Positions 1 to 5,276 of a stretch of 5,856 nucleotides of DNA are shown piece by piece. Both the position numbers and the translations under genes were made by a program. The stretch is from Candidatus Bathyarchaeota archaeon (GTDB taxonomy: Archaea; Thermoproteota; Bathyarchaeia; Bathyarchaeales; Bathyarchaeaceae): positions 1 to 5,856 of the forward strand of contig DAOVDC010000047.1 of assembly GCA_030669695.1 (NCBI GenBank), in the 5' to 3' direction. A model generated the notes under the pieces. The model worked only from the letters and a program-made list of their open reading frames with translations. It made no database searches and was not told the DNA's origin. The stretch's first letter is position 1. Each line of letters starts with the position of its first letter.

Positions 1-86
1 TTAAGGCAAGAAAGTTCAAACGGTACAATATTCATCTCACCGTTTCTAATGTGTTCAAGTATTTCCTTGTCGGAAAGAATGGTCAA
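1..86 (-). CDS. dcd: dCTP deaminase (or related dCTP deaminase/dUTPase), N-terminal fragment running off the left edge
   Basis: Only the first 28 codons are in the window. From a TTG codon at 84-86 the minus strand reads TILSDKEILEHIRNGEMN, then IVPFELSCL, up to the edge. This matches the start of archaeal dCTP deaminases as I know them (an M-x-I-L-S-D-K-x-I opening, then a short helix and an I-x-P-F strand). The enzyme deaminates dCTP to dUTP, feeding dTMP synthesis; some archaeal members also hydrolyse dUTP. The start is fixed by an in-frame TAG at 96-98 and by an AGGA ribosome-binding motif a few bases upstream of the TTG. The catalytic residues lie beyond the edge, so deaminase and bifunctional forms cannot be told apart. 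It is divergent from the nucleotidyltransferase gene. Confidence 0.7.
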   Translation of the reverse strand, partial: MTILSDKEILEHIRNGEMNIVPFELSCL

Positions 87-120
87 GGGAAATTCCTAGC
101 ATTAGTAGAAATACATGTTC

Positions 121-131
121 TTACTTAAATT
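121..131. promoter_or_regulatory. AT-rich TATA-like element in the divergent dcd / nucleotidyltransferase spacer
   Basis: TTACTTAAATT at 121-131 is the best TATA-like box between the two divergent genes. Read on plus, initiation about 25 bases downstream falls near 152, just before the ribosome-binding motif of the ATG at 165. Read on minus, initiation falls near 101, giving dcd a leader of about 15 bases. One element may serve both directions, or there may be two overlapping boxes. This is inferred from spacing only. Confidence 0.35.
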
Positions 132-164
132 AGTCGAATGCCTTCCTCCAGTCGGTGGGTGCCG

Positions 165-878
165 ATGACTAAAAAACCTGTAAGGCGTGCCGAACGCGTA
201 GAAGTTGTTTACGACAAGAAACACTGGAGCTGGTTGAAGGAACTACGGTCTAAAGCAGTTCAGATAATGGAGATTCTTAATCAGTCCCATCTGCACTCTA
301 TTGCACACGGAAGCATTGCGCGAGGCGACGTTTCAGACAAGAGCGACATCGACGTGTTTCTGCCAGACCCGCCCTCCTCTTTCATCATAGAAAACACTCT
401 TCAAAACGCTGGTGTCGCCGTTAATCGTCGAATTGTTGTGCAAGCTACGCCACTATATGCCATCAAAGGTTACATCGAGATCGATAAACAAGGGTGTATA
501 TCATTTCCACTCGTAAAACTTCGCCCTGTAGAGAAAGACTTCTACAAATTTGGTGGCGAAGCATCTCTTTCTATGTTTAAAAAAGAAATGCGCGTCTCAG
601 GTGTAGACAAAAGACTTATGTTGGTTGAACCCGTGCCGGAGGGTCACGTTGAAAACACCATTGTGGGACGAGAAGAAGCGGTTGCTGGTCTTTTAGGCAT
701 TTCTGTCCGCACAGTCCGCGACCGTGTTCGCGCCCTTTTACGTCGCGATAAGATTGGTAGAACAGGAGTCTTCATAGAGAGAGAGCTGTTGCCGAATGAA
801 ACTTTCGAGATGGTTCTGAAGAAGCTTGTCGATCAGAATCCTGCAGTCCGTAGACGTCTCAAGCTTTATGGAAAATAG
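165..878 (+). CDS. Nucleotidyltransferase-fold protein with C-terminal helix-turn-helix
   Basis: A 237-residue protein from ATG 165. Residues 49-63 carry the polymerase-beta-type nucleotidyltransferase signature GSIARGDVSDKSDID, with G49-S50 as the nucleotide-binding turn and D61/D63 as metal-binding acids. A third acid could be E105 or D107 in YIEID. Around residues 170-194 a helix-turn-helix is visible (EEAVAGLLGISVRTVRDRV), so the protein may bind nucleic acid. It resembles uncharacterised archaeal predicted nucleotidyltransferases (COG1665-like by memory, unverified). Substrate and partner are unknown; toxin-antitoxin MNT proteins are shorter and come with a HEPN partner, which is absent here. 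Start choice: ATG 165 has GGTGGG six bases upstream. ATG 138 in the same frame would add MPSSSRWVP but lacks a ribosome-binding site; it could be used if transcripts are leaderless. The gene is convergent with pelA across a 66-base gap. Confidence 0.8.
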   Translation: MTKKPVRRAERVEVVYDKKHWSWLKELRSKAVQIMEILNQSHLHSIAHGSIARGDVSDKSDIDVFLPDPPSSFIIENTLQNAGVAVNRRIVVQATPLYAIKGYIEIDKQGCISFPLVKLRPVEKDFYKFGGEASLSMFKKEMRVSGVDKRLMLVEPVPEGHVENTIVGREEAVAGLLGISVRTVRDRVRALLRRDKIGRTGVFIERELLPNETFEMVLKKLVDQNPAVRRRLKLYGK

Positions 879-944
879 TCGGCATCTAGAAATGGAGTAT
901 CCCGAGAGAATTTTGTATCTAAACAAGGATGCGATAATACGCGT

Positions 945-2024
945 TTAACCCATTTGAAAACGAAGAAGAGCAGCGATACCACCTAGTCCAAGCAGTTTTG
1001 CTCCTGCTTCATGTTCTGTGCTAATGACGCTGATTTGTCCACCCCTTTGCTCAACTTCTCTCATGAGCTTCTCTAGAGCCGTTCTCTTTTCGTCTGGTGC
1101 TTCCCTTAACGCTGTATCTGCTAATAGAAGCTTTTCAACAGCGCCAAACAAGCTTGCTTTCTCCACCTCGGCAAATCCATACGTTACGTCTGATCTCCCT
1201 TTTCCAAGGCGCTCAAGCACTTCCTCTATGACCTTGGTTTCTTCAGCCACCCGCACATGCTTCAACGCCTTCGTGAAGACTCCTGAACGCAACGCTTCTT
1301 GTATTCCAGCCAAGCCTCCGCTGTTTACGCCCTTTACGTCGATGACAGCACCTGCAACATCTGAAGCCTCGCCATTGATATACTTGGCAAAATTGTTTTT
1401 CATAAACCCGGGACCAATTATGACAATTGGGCTACGAAGGGAAATCCACACTTCCTTCAATGATTTCAGAGCGGATTTAAAAAACCCACGCACTGCACTT
1501 GTCCTTTTTTCAGCCTCCAACTTCCCCGGAAGCCTCGTCTTTTCCTCCACCTTAACGTCGACGCCGTACTGTCTCAAAACAGCTACACAAAATTCTTCGT
1601 CGTCTATAGACATCACAATGAGAGGTGCCCCCTTAGCTCGACTTGCCCTGCGTAGTCGGTCAATTTGATGCTTAGACCACTCGGATTTCACAATGGTTAT
1701 GGGCCTGTTCATAGCTACGTTTAGGGTGTGATGCTCGCCCTTCACGTTTACCTTCTCAGGTGCCTTGCAGACGATTCCATGTATCCTTAGTCGATCCAAG
1801 CTTTTATCCCAAAGCACTTTTTCAACTTTTACCCCCAAAAAAACCGGTACTCGCTTCCCTCTTTTTGGACGTGCATAATGCGCTTCAACCCTTATTCCAC
1901 GGGTAGTTCGCGCATGCACTTCGTCACCCTTAAGGATTATGTTATACAAGTGCCAGAGATCGTCTAAGCTGTCTGGCGAAACCTTCACAACGCCCTTTTT
2001 GATGTTCATCTTCAGAGTTTTCAA
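945..2024 (-). CDS. pelA: Pelota (Dom34), archaeal mRNA-surveillance / ribosome-rescue factor
   Basis: A 359-residue, full-length pelota. With archaeal aEF1A acting as the Hbs1 equivalent, pelota enters the empty A site of stalled ribosomes and, with ABCE1, splits them. Domain order matches the family: an Sm-like N-terminal domain (about 1-125, with the hallmark GVVKVSPDSLDDLWHLYNII at 11-30), an eRF1_2-like central domain (about 130-255, with IIGPGF at 202-207 and NSGGLAGIQEAL at 234-245), and an eRF1_3-like domain (about 260-356, with YGFAEVEKA at 282-290 and STEHEAGAKLLGLGGIAALL at 335-354). It lacks the eRF1 peptide-release GGQ loop in the central domain, as expected. The start is TTG (2022-2024), placing MKTLKMNIKKG in register with family starts; GGGA lies about 10 bases upstream. 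An ATG at 2007-2009 would remove five conserved-position residues. It lies downstream of dnaG, with 103 bases between them. Confidence 0.96.
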   Translation of the reverse strand: MKTLKMNIKKGVVKVSPDSLDDLWHLYNIILKGDEVHARTTRGIRVEAHYARPKRGKRVPVFLGVKVEKVLWDKSLDRLRIHGIVCKAPEKVNVKGEHHTLNVAMNRPITIVKSEWSKHQIDRLRRASRAKGAPLIVMSIDDEEFCVAVLRQYGVDVKVEEKTRLPGKLEAEKRTSAVRGFFKSALKSLKEVWISLRSPIVIIGPGFMKNNFAKYINGEASDVAGAVIDVKGVNSGGLAGIQEALRSGVFTKALKHVRVAEETKVIEEVLERLGKGRSDVTYGFAEVEKASLFGAVEKLLLADTALREAPDEKRTALEKLMREVEQRGGQISVISTEHEAGAKLLGLGGIAALLRFQMG

Positions 2025-2074
2025 AACGACGCTTCCCTTTCGAGCTATAGTACACTATGCAATAGAAAAGCCAT

Positions 2075-2085
2075 CATTAAAAAGC
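2075..2085 (-). promoter_or_regulatory. TATA-like element upstream of pelA
   Basis: On the minus strand the dnaG-pelA gap reads GCTTTTTAATG at 2085-2075. Initiation about 25 bases downstream would be near 2054, giving a leader of about 30 bases that includes the GGGA motif before the TTG start. A second AT-rich run (ATTATATTC) lies just upstream at about 2091-2099. Together with the stem-loop at the end of dnaG, this suggests pelA is transcribed separately. Confidence 0.4.
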
Positions 2086-2127
2086 GTTGAGAATATAATG
2101 GTGCTTTACCCTTTTAGGAGGGAAAGA

Positions 2128-2154
2128 CTAACCTCTCACGTCCGTGAAAGTTAG
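2128..2154 (-). terminator. Stem-loop overlapping the dnaG stop codon, possible terminator or 3'-end structure
   Basis: On the minus strand the last codons of dnaG fold back on themselves. Five pairs (CTAAC with GTTAG) are followed by a one-base G bulge and six pairs (TTTCAC with GTGAGA), closing on a GGAC loop. The right arm contains the TAG stop. One pair is G-U in the dnaG mRNA but would be a C/A mismatch on the opposite strand, so the orientation suits dnaG. A pyrimidine-rich run, TCTTTCCCTCC, follows directly. Archaeal termination mainly needs U-runs, so this could equally be an mRNA-stability element. Confidence 0.4.
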
Positions 2155-3270
2155 CAGATGGATGCCTAACGGCTGTTTTACTGCATCTGAAACACGAGCC
2201 GCAACAAGATACTTGATGCTTTTTTCATTCGCCACGTCTACAAGTCTTTGTGTAATCACGCCATCAAAGACTACGGTGTCCACATTCTTGGTCTGTTGAA
2301 GTTTTTCCGCAAGTTTACTCACTGGCAGTCGCTCCATTTTTTTCATTTTTGCATCAAACAAAACTGCTTCTAATGTTCCATCAAGTTCTTTGGTTACTTC
2401 AACAATTCGTTTTGGAACGAGTATCCTTTGGCGTTCTCGCGGTCTCTTAGCTTTGGGTTTTCTAATAGGTACTCTGTGCTGGAGGGCTGTCGCAATCTGT
2501 TTGGGAGTTAACTCCTCCACTTCCTTGCCAGAAGGAGCTCTAGCCACATACTTGACGTTGGTCACTTGTAGTAACTCTTTGAGTATGAGGTCTCCTCCTC
2601 TGTCTCCGTCTAGGAATGCTGTAGCTTCCTTTTCTTTGGACAGTTTTATGATGCTTTGCGGTATTTTGGCGCCTTCAACGGCTATGACGTTTTGTATGCC
2701 GCATCTTAACAGGTTTATTATGTCAGCTCTTCCCTCGACGATTATTATTTCTTTTGCGCTTTCAATGTCTGGTCCAGCTGTCAGTTTTTCCGGTCCATAT
2801 GACTCAACTCGGGCTAATCTTAAAGTTTCTGAAACTTCTCTAAAGATTTCCTCGGTGCCTGGAATGGCTTCGATGGTCCATTTGTGGAGAATTTCTTTTG
2901 CTCTCTTGATGATTGCCGTCCGCCTTGCGTTGCGTATGTCCTCGATTTTTTCTAAGGTGACCTTTGCTGCGCAGGGTCCTACTCTATCTATGCTTTCAAG
3001 GCTTGCTGCGAGAATGACTGTTGAGACTCTGTCTAAGCTTGTGGGGATGAGTAATGCGCCTGTGGTTTTGTCTTTTTCCGATTTTAGCTGGATTTCTATT
3101 CTTCCTATTCTTCCTGACTTTTGGAGTTCGCGGAGGTCCAGTTCAGGTCCAAACAATCCTTCTGTTTGACCAAAAACAGCTCCGATTGCATCCGATTTTT
3201 CAACAACGCCCTCTACTTCGAACTTCGCGCGGATCATATACTTTATAGTAATCGACTGTGATGTTCCCAT
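2128..3270 (-). CDS. dnaG: Archaeal DnaG (primase-like TOPRIM protein)
   Basis: A 380-residue protein of the usual archaeal DnaG size, lacking the bacterial zinc-binding and helicase-binding domains. The N-terminal region has the strongly conserved EVEGVVEKSDAIGAVFGQTE (18-37), then GLFGPELDLRELQKSGRIGR (38-57). The TOPRIM domain spans about 172-260, with catalytic E179 in IIIVEGRADI and D221, D223 and D227 in FLDGDRGGD. A basic linker (about 270-290) leads to a C-terminal domain starting at TLEAVLFD. In several archaea DnaG is a stable exosome subunit that recruits poly(A)-rich RNA; primase activity has also been reported. ATG at 3268-3270 is chosen because GAGGTGA lies six bases upstream; an adjacent in-frame TTG at 3271-3273 is too close to that site. 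No exosome csl4/rrp genes are in view. Confidence 0.96.
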   Translation of the reverse strand: MGTSQSITIKYMIRAKFEVEGVVEKSDAIGAVFGQTEGLFGPELDLRELQKSGRIGRIEIQLKSEKDKTTGALLIPTSLDRVSTVILAASLESIDRVGPCAAKVTLEKIEDIRNARRTAIIKRAKEILHKWTIEAIPGTEEIFREVSETLRLARVESYGPEKLTAGPDIESAKEIIIVEGRADIINLLRCGIQNVIAVEGAKIPQSIIKLSKEKEATAFLDGDRGGDLILKELLQVTNVKYVARAPSGKEVEELTPKQIATALQHRVPIRKPKAKRPRERQRILVPKRIVEVTKELDGTLEAVLFDAKMKKMERLPVSKLAEKLQQTKNVDTVVFDGVITQRLVDVANEKSIKYLVAARVSDAVKQPLGIHLLTFTDVRG

Positions 3271-3320
3271 CAACTTTCACCTCAATCAACAAAGTTAACC
3301 TCATCAATAAGATGTGCGTA

Positions 3321-3330
3321 GTTTTTAATT
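3321..3330 (-). promoter_or_regulatory. TATA-like element upstream of dnaG
   Basis: The minus strand reads AATTAAAAAC here, about 55 bases before the dnaG ATG. Initiation about 25 bases on would be near 3299, giving a leader of about 30 bases containing the GAGGTGA site. The 129-base gap after the upstream TOPRIM gene makes an internal promoter plausible, but cotranscription from tyrS cannot be excluded. Confidence 0.3.
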
Positions 3331-3342
3331 GGCTGGCACCTC

Positions 3343-3399
3343 TTATACTTTCCGAATCTGCCCTCCACATTTAGTACAACCATTGGAATTGCAGAGTCT
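3343..3399 (-). other. Cysteine-rich in-frame continuation downstream of the TOPRIM gene's UGA
   Basis: Past the TGA at 3400-3402 the same frame stays open for 18 codons, RLCNSNGCTKCGGQIRKV, and ends at TAA (3343-3345). Three Cys codons in 18, including a CTKCGG zinc-knuckle pattern, are unusual for spacer DNA. If the TGA were Cys or Sec, the sequence would be CxxC-x4-CxxC. There is no start codon with a ribosome-binding site to make this a separate gene. It may be a readthrough or recoded tail, a tail cut off by mutation, or chance. Confidence 0.35.
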
Positions 3400-3822
3400 T
3401 CAGATCCTATTTCCACATTTTTTCTTCAAGTTTTCTAGGTACGTTGCCAAGCCTTCGATGTCCCTAACGTCTCGCCCCACAAGGCTTAGAAGTCCTCTCC
3501 AAAAAAACAGGTTGGGTTTGATTCTCATTTTTTCAAAATGTTGTGCCAAGTGTTTGGTCCATTCCTTGCCGCGTCGATCAAAATCCATCAAAAGGATGAC
3601 CTCGTGTTTACTTCGCTTTTCTACTTCAACAAGGACGTCGAGGAGGGACCTTCCAGAAGTTTTTGCTGAGATGATGTCGCCTTTTATTGCTAAATCGCGT
3701 AGGGTGTTCACGTCTTTTCGTCCTTCTACGATTATTGGAGTGCCTTTGGCTGATTCTTTTGCGAGTCTGTCCAGAAGCCTCAAAACTTTTTCTACTCGTT
3801 TCTTTAGGCTAGTTGACAACAC
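3400..3822 (-). CDS. Small TOPRIM-domain protein, UPF0292 / COG1658 type
   Basis: A 140-residue protein that is almost entirely a TOPRIM domain. IIVEGRKDVNTLRDL (30-44) carries the conserved Glu, E33. VILLMDFDRRGKE (75-87) carries the DxD pair, D80/D82. RDVRDIEGLATYLE (117-130) matches the family's RDIESL-type ending. Archaeal UPF0292 proteins are of similar length and of unknown function; the same COG includes ribonuclease M5-like proteins, so a role in nicking or maturing structured RNA is possible but unproven. The start is GTG (3820-3822), two bases after the tyrS TAA, with AAGGT overlapping the end of tyrS as ribosome-binding site; the adjacent TTG is an alternative. Translational coupling with tyrS is likely. 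The frame continues beyond its TGA into a Cys-rich tail, described as a separate entry. Confidence 0.88.
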   Translation of the reverse strand: MLSTSLKKRVEKVLRLLDRLAKESAKGTPIIVEGRKDVNTLRDLAIKGDIISAKTSGRSLLDVLVEVEKRSKHEVILLMDFDRRGKEWTKHLAQHFEKMRIKPNLFFWRGLLSLVGRDVRDIEGLATYLENLKKKCGNRI

Positions 3823-3824
3823 TT

Positions 3825-4910
3825 TTACCTTGTGACGCCTATTTTCCTCATTTTTTCCAACATTTGTGGGCGTTTTTGGAAGTGGTCTCTAGCGGGCTTT
3901 AGGATTTCTATGAGAGCTTCTGCAACGCCGTTTTTTAGGTCGAGTGGATGAAGCTTACCTTCAACGTAGGCTTTCGCCATCTCCTCATAGCTTTCAAAGA
4001 TTTCTGGGCCTCCATATTTAGGTGGTCGCGGGATTTCCATAGTTTTCCTTTCCGTGAACACTGCACATTCAGCTAATTCAAGTACTGGGTTTCCTTGGGC
4101 TTGTTTAGGCGGGCAGTAGGCGGCCCTTATTTTTGTTTTAATCTCGTTTGGTGTGTCGTGAATGAATATGCAGCTTCCGGGTATGCTTTTGGACATTTTT
4201 GAGCTGATTTGCAGGTTTATGTTTGCGTTTTCATCGAATTTCCCTTTGGCTTTTTCTGGTTCTTGGAGTCCCATGAGTAGATGCGTATGGACGCATACGG
4301 GTTTTTTTCTGTGAAGTTTGTCTGCGGCTTCTCTTGCTAGCATGTGGGCTTTTCTTTGATCCATTCCTGCACATGCTACGTCGAGGTCTAGGTGGAAGAT
4401 GTCTGCGGCCTGCATGCAGGGGTAGTACATCCAAGCGGTTTCAACGTCTGCTAAGCTCATTTCTCGACCCATGATGGGCAACGCTCGCCACGTTCTTTGA
4501 AGCGAGACGCTTTTGGCTATTCTGACAACTTTTTCCCAATATTCTATGTCTTTAGCTATGTCGGAAGCCCAGAGATAATGTACACTATCTGACTTGATTC
4601 CAAGCGCGGTGAAGCCTTGCTTGAAATATTCGCCGCAGATGCGGATGTTTTCCATGTTGCCGCCTAACTTGTTGTTTATCCATGAGTGCCAATCAGCGAG
4701 AAAAATGACGAATTTGAAGCCCGCTTTTATCATGTCTTTAATTTTTGAGCCGCAGACTAGGCCGAAACCGATGTGCATCAGACCGCTGAGTTCGAAGCCC
4801 CAATACGCTTTCGGCTTAGTCTTAGTCTCCAATAATACGCGTAACTCTTCAAGAGTTACAACCTCGTCTGTGTTTCTTGTAACAAGGCTTGTCCTCTGCT
4901 CGACGTCCAA
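3825..4910 (-). CDS. tyrS: Tyrosyl-tRNA synthetase, archaeal type
   Basis: A 361-residue class I synthetase that charges tRNA-Tyr with tyrosine. The N-terminal RNTDEVVTLEELRVLLETK (12-30) leads to the Rossmann core: AYWGFELSG with tyrosine-contacting Y36, a HIGH-like motif HIGF (46-49), and ADWHSWINNKLGG (72-84), which is typical of crenarchaeal/thaumarchaeal-style TyrRS. Specificity residues equivalent to Y151/Q155/D158 of the Methanocaldococcus enzyme are present as Y163, Q167 and D170 in YPCMQAAD. GMDQRKAHMLARE follows at 182-194, and the KMSKS loop is exact at 238-242. The C-terminal HPLDLKNGVAEALIEILKPA is characteristic. The start must be TTG (4908-4910): an in-frame TAA lies two codons upstream, and the next Met, M45, immediately precedes HIGF. 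GGCGGT about five bases upstream serves as ribosome-binding site. It heads the tyrS-TOPRIM pair and follows pheT on the same strand. Confidence 0.95.
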   Translation of the reverse strand: MDVEQRTSLVTRNTDEVVTLEELRVLLETKTKPKAYWGFELSGLMHIGFGLVCGSKIKDMIKAGFKFVIFLADWHSWINNKLGGNMENIRICGEYFKQGFTALGIKSDSVHYLWASDIAKDIEYWEKVVRIAKSVSLQRTWRALPIMGREMSLADVETAWMYYPCMQAADIFHLDLDVACAGMDQRKAHMLAREAADKLHRKKPVCVHTHLLMGLQEPEKAKGKFDENANINLQISSKMSKSIPGSCIFIHDTPNEIKTKIRAAYCPPKQAQGNPVLELAECAVFTERKTMEIPRPPKYGGPEIFESYEEMAKAYVEGKLHPLDLKNGVAEALIEILKPARDHFQKRPQMLEKMRKIGVTR

Positions 4911-4960
4911 GTTTTACCGCCTGTTTTCATCTTTACTGTTAATGCATCGATATCGGTTAA

Positions 4961-4970
4961 CTTAAAAGTT
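4961..4970. promoter_or_regulatory. TATA-like element usable in both directions (tyrS minus; putative RNA plus)
   Basis: CTTAAAAGTT reads CTTAAAAG on plus and CTTTTAAG within AACTTTTAAG on minus. On minus it would start transcription near 4940, about 30 bases before the tyrS TTG. On plus it would start near 4990, at the first stem (4989) of the putative structured RNA. Basis is spacing and composition only. Confidence 0.4.
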
Positions 4971-4986
4971 CTTGTCGCGGGCGCTG

Positions 4987-5190
4987 TTTCCCACGTAACC
5001 TAACACTCAACCTCACAGCAGAGCATTTTCGCTCCTCTCAGTTGGGCTCTCTCTGACGCGGGTTTAGGGAGCGCCCACGCCCACCGTGTCCCATGCCTGG
5101 GTAAACCCTATGTCACGGGTAGATGAAGCATCTGCCTCTGTTGGGTCCGTCTGCATGAGCCTTAGGGGGGTATCGGTGGGATTTCTTTAG
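4987..5190 (+). ncRNA. Candidate structured non-coding RNA, family not recognised
   Basis: The pheT-tyrS gap (4911-5276) has no credible ORF, and its middle is visibly GC-richer than its surroundings. Pairings found by eye on plus are as follows. The closing helix is 4989-4994 with 5176-5181, 4999-5003 with 5162-5166, and 5005-5011 with 5140-5146. A hairpin is 5021-5024 with 5031-5034. A stem is 5044-5047 with 5073-5076, continued after one mismatch by 5049-5053 with 5067-5071. Its loop (5060-5066, GGGTTTA) pairs perfectly with 5102-5108 (TAAACCC), a pseudoknot. Other stems are 5084-5088 with 5114-5118 around a small hairpin (5090-5093 with 5098-5101), and an 8-bp hairpin, 5118-5125 with 5129-5136. 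Three of these helices use G-U pairs that would be A-C mismatches on minus, favouring plus. TTTCTTT at 5182-5188 could terminate it. Hand folding of one sequence can mislead; a structured pheT 3' UTR or tyrS leader is the alternative. Confidence 0.45.
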
Positions 5191-5196
5191 GCTCAT
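5155..5196. repeat. 8-bp inverted repeat at the 3' end of the putative RNA
   Basis: ATGAGCCT (5155-5162) and AGGCTCAT (5189-5196) are perfect inverse copies separated by 26 bases. As RNA on plus, the hairpin loop would contain the closing-helix strand 5176-5181, so it forms a pseudoknot with the closing helix or competes with it. On minus it lies about 80-120 bases beyond the pheT stop and could mark that transcript's 3' end, although no clean U-run follows it. Confidence 0.5.
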
Positions 5197-5276
5197 ATCA
5201 TTGCCAACAATAAGAATGGAAACGATGGAAATAAAGCTTCTTGAAAGCAGAAAGTAGATGCGTCAATAATGTTACT

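Noticed and set aside
138..164. ATG 138 as the start of the nucleotidyltransferase gene
   Set aside because: It has no ribosome-binding motif, and the best TATA-like box would place the transcript start downstream of it; ATG 165 has GGTGGG at good spacing. Leaderless use of 138 remains possible.
1033..1041. GGQ tripeptide in pelota, as in the eRF1 peptide-release loop
   Set aside because: It lies at residues 328-330 in the C-terminal domain (QRGGQISVIS), not in the central domain where the release loop sits, so it is coincidental.
1018..1668. Long plus-strand open frame inside pelA
   Set aside because: It is opposite a clear pelota gene, has no recognisable domain, and is rich in Ser/Thr/Leu as antisense frames often are.
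2116..2122. AGGAGGG on plus as a strong ribosome-binding site
   Set aside because: No start codon with an open frame follows at the right distance; on minus it is part of the pyrimidine-rich tract after dnaG.
2390..3169. Long plus-strand open frame inside dnaG
   Set aside because: It is antisense to a highly conserved gene and has low-complexity Ser/Leu composition with no motif.
3273..3399. A separate small gene between the TOPRIM gene and dnaG in another frame
   Set aside because: One minus frame is open for about 40 codons, but it has no convincing start or ribosome-binding site and no recognisable motif.
4987..5190. RNase P RNA, SRP RNA, 5S rRNA or tRNA identity for the GC-rich spacer
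   Set aside because: None of the conserved core motifs (GGAAGUCC/ACAGAAA, SRP helix 8 asymmetric loop, 5S core, tRNA T-loop GTTCRA) is present on either strand.
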